Positions 24,550 to 34,500 of a DNA stretch of 64,000 nucleotides are shown here, in pieces. Made by a program: the position numbers and the translations under genes. Each line of letters begins with the position of its first letter. The stretch's first letter is position 1. The DNA comes from Corylus avellana (lineage: Eukaryota; Streptophyta; Magnoliopsida; Fagales; Betulaceae): positions 18,957,603-19,021,602 of the forward strand of contig NC_081549.1 in assembly GCF_901000735.1 (NCBI RefSeq), in the 5' to 3' direction. Under the pieces are notes generated by a model. It was not told the DNA's origin and searched no databases. It saw nothing but the letters and a program-made list of their open reading frames with translations.

Positions 24550-26383
24550 ATAATTCCACAACTCCATTTCTGTATGTATATATATAAATATATATACCTT
24601 TTCTTTAAAAAAAATGATCCAATTTTAAATGTCTCGTTGAATTTTAAAAAGTGATTAAATTGAATTTTTTTTCCTGAGTTTATTAAAATTTTTCTTTTTG
24701 GTTTGTATGTCCTCAAGTCTGTTTGCCATATATATATATATATTAAAAATTATTAAAAATCTAACTTCTTGAATAAAAGAAGATAAGCATACGTATCAAC
24801 TTGCTAGAGAGCTACACTTAATCATTTATTCATTAAGAGCATGTTTGTCAATTTGTTAGATGTGACCCTCCATTAATAATTATTGGACACTATTATCAGA
24901 CACATTGAAGAATTGTCACGGATGATACAAACATCGAAGGAAATTACATTTGAGAATGCGCTTGTAATGGAAATGGAAAAGCACGAAAATTGCTGTCTAG
25001 TTGAGAAAGTTATGATGGAATGAGCCGTGTCTAAGGATGTGATTCGCAGGAATATGCTAAAGATCTGAAAACTGATTAAAACGATGACATTCAAAGAGTT
25101 AAACATAACATATATCAGATTTCGATCAAAGAAATTTCAAATTGTAGCTATGATATTGTTTTGTTAGAGCTCTGTTTTATTTTATTTTTAAATGAATAAA
25201 AAAGAAGAAACATTGTTATAAAAAAAATATAATAGGGGTTCAACTGAGCCATATAAGAACCAACTTTTACTTACGTAGCACAAAGCTACATAAGAGTTAT
25301 GTTAGGTTCAAAATTAAAATTTATAAAATAAAAAAAATAATAAAAAAAAAAGAGACAAAAATCAAAACATGTCTACAAAAGTTGGGTCTTAGATGGGGCT
25401 ATCATATCTCAAAAATATATTTTATAAAAAATTAATGATCTTGTTTCAACGAAGTTATTATTGAGATAAGTCATTTCATATTGTATGTAATAACGTAATA
25501 AAAATTGTATTTCAGACTATATGCTTACATCAAAATAATAGATGTTTTCTTGGTTTTAAGTGAATATTATTTTTTAAAAATCAGGTGAGAGAAATAAGGG
25601 TAGGTTTTTTTTTTATATTTTTTTATTTTAAAAAATAATAACAATCTAGTTCTAATAGAACACAATGAAAATACCTGGCATTCATTTTTTTTTTTTTTAA
25701 TTAAGACTTCATATACGTAATTTATTATATTTGAAACTGTACTACCTAAAATAGTTTCTAATATATTCTATTTGAAACTCTACTGCCTAAAATAGTTTTT
25801 TTTTTTTTTTAAGTAACCTAAAATAGTTTCTAATACAACTATCTTTTGTTCTTTTATATATATATATATGAGAGACAAAAAATTTCTTAAAATCAGTCTA
25901 AGTAAATATTTTTTTGTCTATTTAAAATAGTATAAAATGTCTATAATTAATTAAAAAATTGAATGAAAAAGATAATTTGTTAAAATTTCAATTATATATT
26001 TTTTTAAAAAATATCACTTTGAGTTATTATATTTGAATCCTCGATAAAGGTGCAAACCGCAAATAAAGGAGCATTTGAGTGACACGTAATACTAGTTTGA
26101 ATGCCAAATGGTCGGTACGGAGCCAGCGGTCAATAAAGGTAAGGTGAGATAACCCTTACAAAGGCGTCCGCTAATCACAACTGTCGATCTGATCGACCTT
26201 CTGATTCTAATGATAATAAGGGGCAGTGGAGAAGCCTGGAGAAGGCGTACACTTCGAGAACACACCAGAAACACCCTCTACGTATACGGAAGGAGGAACG
26301 ACGAGCGATGAAAGCGACAGCCACGTATACTTCCGGTAAAGCTTAGGACCTACACCCCATGGATAATCACGAGCAATATCTAG

Positions 26384-26391
26384 CCACGTGG
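26384..26391 (+). promoter_or_regulatory. G-box CCACGTGG in the metallothionein promoter
   Basis: The palindromic CACGTG core sits 38 bases upstream of the TATA box. bZIP and bHLH factors bind G-boxes, and the same core serves as an ABA-response element. Two further ACGTATAC motifs lie upstream at about 26279 and 26324. Confidence 0.6.
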
Positions 26392-26428
26392 ACGGTGGAT
26401 ATCCCACCCTCTCTCTCCTCCACCACGT

Positions 26429-26434
26429 TATAAA
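26429..26434 (+). promoter_or_regulatory. TATA box of the metallothionein gene
   Basis: TATAAA in the context ACGTTATAAATTG lies 119 bases before the ATG, which would place the transcription start near 26460. Confidence 0.7.
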
Positions 26435-26547
26435 TTGAGGTCATGGGTCTCTTCAGAAAGCTCGTGCTCAAGAGTCTGATAGAATATTATCGTCACCCTC
26501 GAATACATCAATCTTCAGTCCTGCTTCATTTCTTTCCCGTGAAAAAA

Positions 26548-27101
26548 ATGTCGTGCTGTGGAGGAAACTGCGGTTGCGGATCTGGCTGCAAGTGCGGCAG
26601 CGGATGTGGAGGGTATGCCTCTGTTCCCTTCAAAATTTAAGGATGTTTTGATGTCGCAAAAATGGTGCTCTGTTTTAATTGTGTTTGAAAAAGGTGATAA
26701 CTTTGCATGTTTGGATAAGAGGTTGATGATCCTAGCTAGTTTTGGGAAATTTTTTTTTTTTTTTTTTCTAATTATTTCTTTGTTTAACATCTGAGAAATC
26801 ATGGGTTTAAGTTATTTTCTGATAATGATGCTGCAGATGCAAGATGTACCCTGACATGGGCTACACAGAGAAGACCACCACCGAGACCCTTGTTCTTGGC
26901 GTTGCTCCCCAGAAGGCGTATGTTTTAATTATTATAATCTTTTTAATTATTTTCTCATAATTTTAATTATAAAAAAGATGGTTAAATTGTCATAATTTTG
27001 GATGATGCAGACACTTCGAAGGAGCTGAGATGGAGGTGGGAGCCGAGAATGGCTGCAAGTGCGGATCGAACTGCACCTGTGACCCATGCACTTGTAAATG
27101 A
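26548..27101 (+). CDS. MT2: Type 2 metallothionein
   Basis: Small cytosolic metal-binding protein (Cu and Zn) used in metal balance and oxidative stress. Exons 26548-26612, 26837-26917 and 27011-27101 join to 78 residues. The N-terminal cysteine domain begins [20 protein letters not shown], with the CC, CxxxC and CxC pattern that defines plant type 2. A cysteine-free spacer (about 24-63) includes [20 protein letters not shown]. The C-terminal domain ends [15 protein letters not shown] with three CxC pairs. All expected cysteines are present and the length is normal for MT2. Two introns of 224 and 93 bases both follow Gly/Ala-coding junctions. Promoter marks upstream include a TATA box and a G-box. 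In Arabidopsis MT2B lies next to a KIN-10 kinesin, as here. Confidence 0.97.
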
Positions 27102-28522
27102 GAGAGAAATCGTAGCCTATGAAGCAGAGACGGCCTTTGACTTTGAAAACTAATAAATAGCGATTATATATATATAATATAATATATATGTGCGTGTTTC
27201 GTGTTATAAGGTGTTTTTAGAAACTCCTTTTGAAATTAGTCTAATAAAGTAGCCGTGGATCTGTCTTTCTGCAAATCTTACTAGTCTAAGGTTTGCTCCA
27301 AACCATGGCTACTTGGTGCATGTTTTCTTTGTATAAAAATAGCAGTGGTAATTTATGTATGATGCGAGTCTCTGCTGCGATGGGGTAATTTATGTATGTG
27401 GGAGGAAGAGAGTTTTTTGATTATCGAATGGAAACTCTTTCTTCTATCTGAGATTTTATTTTTTGGATGGGTTTGATTGATTTATGACTTTAATTAGTTC
27501 TTAAACAAACAGTTGTAAAAGCAAGATCATGGATAATGCAAAAAAGTCAAGCCTCCCGCAAATGAAATGTGATTATTTATGGGATGTAATTATTATTTGA
27601 TTTTCAAGTGGGATTTCAAGTGGTGGTGGTGGTTGGAACATAATCCTCTTCAAGCATCCTCTTCAATTTAGACAATATTCAATTCATGGTTATGATTTCT
27701 TATCAAAAATTTTATGGTCATAAATGAGACAAATATCTTATTAATAAAAATAATAATAAAATATTATTTTAAATTAAAATAAATTAAAAAAAAAAAAAAA
27801 AAAAAAAGGGTGGCCAGGTTAAGCTAACCCCATTTTGGGTAGGGGTTAAGCCACCCTCAATGGCAGGCCAAGGGGTGGTTCGGCTTCCCTTTTGTAGCCG
27901 AACCACCCTTAAGAGGGCTAGGCCAAAGGGTAGCTTCGATCACCTCAAACCGATCTGGGGTGGCCAAAGCCATTGGCCCAGCAGGGGCGGCCACCCCCAA
28001 GAGCCTTGGGGGTTGGAGATGGTTCAGCCACTCCCCTCCTTTTGGAAGATGGGAGTAGTTCGAGGGGGGTGGTTCGGCCACCCTATGGCCAGTCAAGCTA
28101 AATCTTTTTTTTTTTTAATTTTTTTAATTTAAAATAATATTTTATTATTATTTTTATTAATGATATATGTGTCATTTGTGACCATATAATTTTTTAAAAA
28201 AAATCTTAACCATAAACTGAATATTTTTGAGTTCATAATAGATTGAAAATGATCCTGTTAGGTGGTGGTTGAGATAATTAAACTATGAAAGTGAATCTAT
28301 AAACTGTAGGAGTCAGATGATGATATGATTAATTCAGCTGAGAATATCTAGAAGATAGGATTGAAAGTCGGTTGCCGTTGTCAACTTATATCAGATCCAC
28401 TGAATCATTTCAAATAAATAACTAATAAAACAAATTCCAGACTAAATTTACATTCAATAATCTCAAACCTCCTCGGGCTGCGTTACATGGTTGATACAAA
28501 TACATATAAGACACACAGAATA
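27102..28522. other. Space between metallothionein and kinesin genes
   Basis: It includes the metallothionein 3' untranslated region (AATAAATAG at about 27151), a long inverted-repeat element (27645-28262), and the kinesin 3' flank. The two genes converge here. Confidence 0.6.
27645..28262. mobile_element. Long inverted-repeat (foldback) element with GC-rich core
   Basis: The left arm (about 27645-27800, with TCATGGTTATGATTTC and AATAAAATATTATTTTAA) matches the reverse complement of the right arm (about 28110-28262, with TAACCATAAACTGAATATTT). The core (27807-28100) is unusually GC-rich and full of GGTGGCC/GGCCACC-type palindromes. The outer limits are approximate and no target duplication is certain. 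Open frames on both strands over the core come from the palindromes. Confidence 0.7.
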
Positions 28523-31500
28523 TTAATAAATCTCTGAACAACTAGGAGTTGAATCTTCTGGTCTATCAAGAATCCCTCTTGCAGCTCTGGTGAACAAGTT
28601 GTGAACCTATAAAAGTTTTTTTTTTTTGGGAGTGCATCAGTAATAAAAATCATTTATCCTGTTTGTAGCCAAAATTTTCTCTCTCAATTTACAATGATAT
28701 CAGGTTACCTGCTTGGATGAAAGGCCTATCTTCTCCAAATCACTCAACTGCAACAATGTCAGATATATACAGAAAAAGCATTACTTGTACTGTACAATCT
28801 AGGTAGCTGGAATTTGATGCTTAAAGCTTAGTAACTTCTCTTACCGATTTGAATGGGCTTGTTTCTCGGAGTTCAATTATGTACTCTGCCCTTTTTATTC
28901 CGATCCCCTACAATAATGTTCAAAGGAAGAGGGTTAAAGAAACAAAAGATATCTCATCAGTGGCATGGGAAGATATTAATTGGCTAAAACATACCTTTAA
29001 CTCTAGCAGCTCCTCTCTGCAATCATAAAAGTCAAATGACAAGCTCAGTACTTAACAATTCACAGAAAGCAACATGAGAAATGGAAAATAGAAATCAATT
29101 AGTAGCAGAACTTACTTGCTGGCCGTATTTAAGAAGTCAATATACTCTTGAATAAGATAGCTCTGCACAGAAGAATTTCAGGGGTGAGAATCATATTTTT
29201 AAGAGCCCAAAGAGAAACACTGCATTGAATTTTTTTTTTTTTTTTTTGGTATCTACCTTCAAATTGGAGCTCTGTGCATTGAATTTATCAAGTGGGGTGC
29301 CAAATATTTGCAGCTTGTTTGCAGAGGTCTCAATGAAAGGTTTTTTGGGAGTAATTTGCTCAAAGAAATCTGGGCATGTTTGGTCTGTGGATGAGAGTCC
29401 CTCAAGGGGTTTTTGAGTTATATTGGTGTCTATTTGGGAAAGAACTTTTCTTGAAGAACTCTGCAGTGCATTTGTCTTCTCAGTAACTGGGGATGACCCA
29501 ACACTCTTGGCAGCAGCTGTCATATTCTCCTCTTTATCAGATGCTTCATCTATTCAAACATACATGTTTTAAAGCATTAAAAAAATCCAATTACTGTCAC
29601 AAAGAGCAAAATTCTACAAATATTATTACAATTTTATCAAATCTCTCATAGAGACATACCGGGCAAGTAAGTATTTGACAGAATTCCATCAGCAGTAACC
29701 TCAACCTCTTCCTTATTTGACATGCCAGCAACTTGCTCAATCTGCAATGGAACTACAATTAATATGCATGGAAGTGGAAAATTTCAGATTGTTTCGCTTC
29801 TCTACATACTAAATATGTAAGAAAATTAAACTAGATGAATTTCAGCAGTCTTATCTATTAGGGATGGACACACCCTTGACTTAATGGTTGTGCAAACTCC
29901 ACAGAATAATAATGGAATGATAAACGCAAGAGATCAAAACATAGTATTTACGTGGTTCGGCAATGGGCCTACATCCACGGGACTAACTCCGATTAATCCA
30001 ATATAAACTTGTTACAGTGATGTTTACTCAAGTCATACAAAACTAAAATAATACAGAGAGAAACAACCTCTATTGAAACTAATATACACTCTCAGTGGTA
30101 TATTAAAACACTCTTTTCTTAACTCTCTCTCTGGAGTATAATTGAAGCTCTCCTCTTCTGGCTTCTCTTCTCGTGTGTTATTGATCATCATCAATCATCA
30201 TTTGAGGCATAAGGCTCCTTGGCTATAAATAGCCAAAGTTAGGACCATCTAGATGATGAACTTTGCCCCCAAGTTAGAACCATCTAGATGAATGAATTTG
30301 GCCTCCAAGGTAGAACCATCTAGATGATAAACACAATTTGAGAACCTTCTAGATGGATAGAGAACCATTTAGATAAATCTTTGAAGAGAACCTTCTAGAT
30401 GGATGGAGAACCATCTAGATAAATCTTTGAAGAGAACCTTCTAGATAGATGGATAAACCATCTAGATAAATCTTTGTATGACTTGCTCCATTTTGTTTAA
30501 TCAAAATCTAATCTTAAGTAGGAAAAAACCTTGTCGGCAGCCAACAAATCTCCCCCTCCCTACTTAGAGGAGCAAGCCACGACTAACTTCACTCACAGGA
30601 AGTTTAAACCGGCTAACTGAGAACATAGCTCATGCTTCCCAGTCAGAACCACCTTAGTCAACATATCAGAGGGATTCTTTTCTGTATCGATCTTTTCGAG
30701 CTTCATTTGCTTCTTGTCTATCACCTCACATAGCCAATGATACCTCACATCAATATGCTTCGTCCGATAATGATAAGTAGCATTTTTGCTCAAGTCTATA
30801 GCACTTTGACTATCACAAAATACCACATACTCATCTTGCTTTACTCCAAGCTCAAGAAGAAATCTTTTCATCCATAGCATTTCCTTGGCAGCTTCTGTAG
30901 CGACAATGTATTCTGCTTCTGTAGTTGATAATGCAACACACTTCTGGAGTTTTGATTACCATGAGATAGCTCCGCCTGCAAAGGTAAACATATATCCGGA
31001 AGTATATTTTCTATTGTCTAAATCCCCTGCCATATCAGAATCAGTAAAGCCTATTAATTCTGGTTTGGAACCACCATACATTAAGCATAACTTGGAAGTA
31101 CCCTTCAAATATCTAAAGATCTATTTCACAGCTTTCCAATGATCTTTGCCCGAATTTGAGATCTGCTGACAGTACCTACAGCATGTGCAATGTTTGGTCG
31201 TGTGCACACCATGGCATACATAAGACTCCCAACAGCTGAGGAGTAAGGAATGACCTCCATTGCTTTCTTCTCTTCCTCTGTACACGGATGTGAGTTTCTA
31301 CTAAGCTTAAAGTGATTAGCAAGTGGTGTGCTAACTGGTTTAGCATTTTTCATGTTGAATCTTTCAAGCACCCGTTCAACATACTTCTCTTGTGACACCC
31401 ACACCTTCTTGGCTTTTCTGTCACGTATGATTTGCATACCCAAAATCTGTTGAGCGTCTAAGTCCTTCATGTCAAAGGACTTGAACAACTCATTTTTCAA

Positions 31501-34500
31501 GTTGCTAATCATTTTTGCATCTTGCCCTACTATCAACATATTATTAACATATAGCAAAAGGATAATGAAGTTACCTTCATCGAACTTCTTGAAATAAACA
31601 CAATGATCTGCCTCGGTCTTGTTGTACCCGTGACCCACCATGAATGACTCAAACTTCTTATACCATTGTCTTGGTGTTTGCTTGAGACCATACAGACTTT
31701 TCTTCAATTTGCAAACCAAGTGCTCCTTTCCTTTACTTCAAAACCTTCGGGCTACGCCATGTAAATCTCTTCCTTCAAATCACCATGAAGGAATGCAGTC
31801 TTTACATCCAATTGTTCAAGCTCAAGATCCAAACTAGCTGTCATACCAAGAATGACTCTGATAGAACTCATCTTCACAACTGGAGAGAAGATCTCATCAA
31901 AGTCAATGCCTTTCTTTTGTGCAAAGCCTTTAATTACTAACCGTGCTTTGTACTTTGCTAGCTTTCCACTGCTATCCATTTTCAGCTTGAACGCCCACTT
32001 GTTCTTCAGTGCTTTTCTGCCTTTAGGAAGTTCTACCAACTCATAAGTATCATTTTTCTGCAAAGAATTCATCTATTCTTGCATGGCTTTTACCCAGTAA
32101 ATTTTATCCTTATGAGATTGTACTTCTTGGAAACTCTCTAGCTCTCCCTCTCCAGTAAACAGAATATCTTCTAAAGTAGGATATTTGGATGACGGTCTAT
32201 GCTCTCTCGTAGATCTTCTAACTTGAGATCTTGAATCTTCCTGATCATGAGGATGCTCCCCCTGCTCAGTATCCTCATCATTATCAAGGAACTCTGGCTC
32301 ATCACTGGGAGTCAATTCTGGTGTAGCATCATGCAGAACTTCCTCGTCTGGAGTATGCTGAGAAGGATTGGAAGATAAATCAACTATATCTTCAATCGCA
32401 GCTTTAAACTTCTTAGGTTTATCTGCATCACCATAGAATTGGTCTTCATAGAAAACCACATCTCGACTTCTGACAATCTTCCTCTTGATTGGATCCCATA
32501 GCCTGAATCCAAATTCTTCATTTCCGTAACCCAGAAAAATACAGGGAAGTGCCTTGTCATCAAAAGTCTTGCACCCAAATACCTTCAAATGAGAATATGA
32601 GACATCTCTTCCACTCCATACTCTCTCCGGTGTGTTGAAACCCAAAGGAACTGAAGGTGAACGGTTGATTAAATAGCAGGCCGTCAGAGTGGCCTCTCCC
32701 CAAAATGACTTGTGTAATCCAACCATTTTTAGCATGCATCTAACTCTTTCTACAATGGTGCGGTTCATCCTCTCCGCAATACCATTGTGTTGTGGGGTGC
32801 TTGACTTTTCATGCCTTATTCCATGCTCTGAGCAAAAGCTTCTGAACTTCTTCACAGTATATTCTCCTTCGTTGTCAATATGGAGACACTTCAACTGCTT
32901 TCCAGTTTCTCTTTCAACCATGGCATGGAATTGTTAATAGATAGACCCACACTTTTCTTGATGCATCATCAATGAATGACAAAATATCTATTGCCACCCA
33001 AGGTTGGAACTTCGATAGGTCTACAAACATCTGAGTAGACCCTCTCCAAAATAGTAGATTTCTTTTGTAAAGACGTTACAAAAGAAACTCTATGTTGCTT
33101 CCCGAATAAACAATGTTCACATGGATTAAGAGCTTTACCTTTGTCAACAGGAATGGGCGACTTCTTTGCCAAAATCTGCAACCCTTTCTCACTCATGTGA
33201 CCCAGCCTTTTGTGCCATAAATTTGGAGATGAACTATCTTCCACAGCGAACAACTCATCACGACACACCTTCATATGTGTCTTGTATAATGAACAACAAG
33301 ACTTGCCTTTAGCCACCACCAAAGATCCCTTGGTGAGCTTCCAAATTCTTTTGCCAAAGTAACTTTCATACCCTTCTTTATCAAGAATATTCCCAGATAT
33401 GAGATTAAGACGCAGGTTTGGAAATATGTCGAACATTTTTCAAAATCAATGTAAACCCGACATTGGTTTGAACACGAATATTACCAACCCAACTCTCTTC
33501 GAGTTGCTAGTGTTACCCATTCTTACCATACCCAAGTCACCTGCTTTGTATGATGTGAAGATCTCTTTGTTAGGAGTAGCATGGTAAGAGGTAGTGGTGT
33601 CTACAACCCACTCCTCATCATTACTCGCAACATGCAAACAATCCCCAACGCCATAAGATAGAACTACCACATCTTGCCCCGAGCAAGTGGCAGTTATATT
33701 CTTTTAATCATCTTTTCTTTGGCTACGTCAGCTTGGTTTTGTTCTCGCTTCCAAGCATAGCAATTTCTCTTCATATGACCCTCCTTTGCCGCAATGATAA
33801 CATTTTCTTCTTTCAATGGACCTCCCTCTTGACTTTGACCTCCCTTTGGATTTATCACGACTCTTGAAACCTCTGTTTTTGCTTCTGCCCCTGTTCTCTG
33901 TGACAAGAGCTTGTGCACTGTCTGTCCCAGTAGCCTACCTTCTGGTTTCTTCATTGAACATGCTGCTTGTGACTTGCTCCATGGTCATCTTGCCATCGGG
34001 AGTAGAGTTACTCAAGGACACCACCAAGATTTCACAGCTATCTGGTAGAGAGCTTAAGAGCATCATTAAGCTGAAACAAGAGACATCTTCATAGTGTTCA
34101 GTTGATTTACAATACTTTGAAAATCATTCAAATGGTCGAAAACTGAAACACCCTTCTTAAACTTCAAGTTAACAAGTTGTCGAATCAAGAAGGCTTTATT
34201 TACGGCTGTCTTTCGCTCGTATCTTGCTGTCAGCTTCTTCCATAATTCACAAGCATTGGTTTCATCGGAAATATGATGGTCTTTGTCATCCACCCATTGC
34301 CGGATGAGACCAATTATTTGTAAATTTAATTTCTTCCACTCTGCATCTGAAGTTTCCTTTGGCTTGGCTGTGTCACCTTCAATTGGAGCTTGCCTTTCCA
34401 AAGCAGCCAATTGCTACCATTTAGGCTTATCATTCTGCTGCTTGTACCTTCCATTAAAATTGTTGAAAATTGCACAACAATCTTCAAATGAAAAACGTCG

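Larger units (their letters stand above)
19731..26383. other. Repeat-rich intergenic region
   Basis: No gene is supported here. It contains an AACCGC-rich duplicated repeat (20389-20870), A-rich and T-rich low complexity, a Mutator-type MITE (22316-22883), a 37-bp tandem duplication (23894-23967) and a perfect-TA hairpin element (24352-24549). Between 20880 and 21260, phrases such as GAAGGTGACATTTTAAG and ACATTCAGCATATAAA recur, suggesting another degraded repeat. The last 300 bases form the metallothionein promoter. Confidence 0.6.

Noticed and set aside
27857..28132. Open frames on both strands over the GC-rich core
   Set aside because: The palindromic repeat opens both strands at once; the peptides have no domain.
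30593..33954. Several copia open frames as host genes
   Set aside because: They are in order and bounded by LTRs with a target duplication; they belong to the retroelement.
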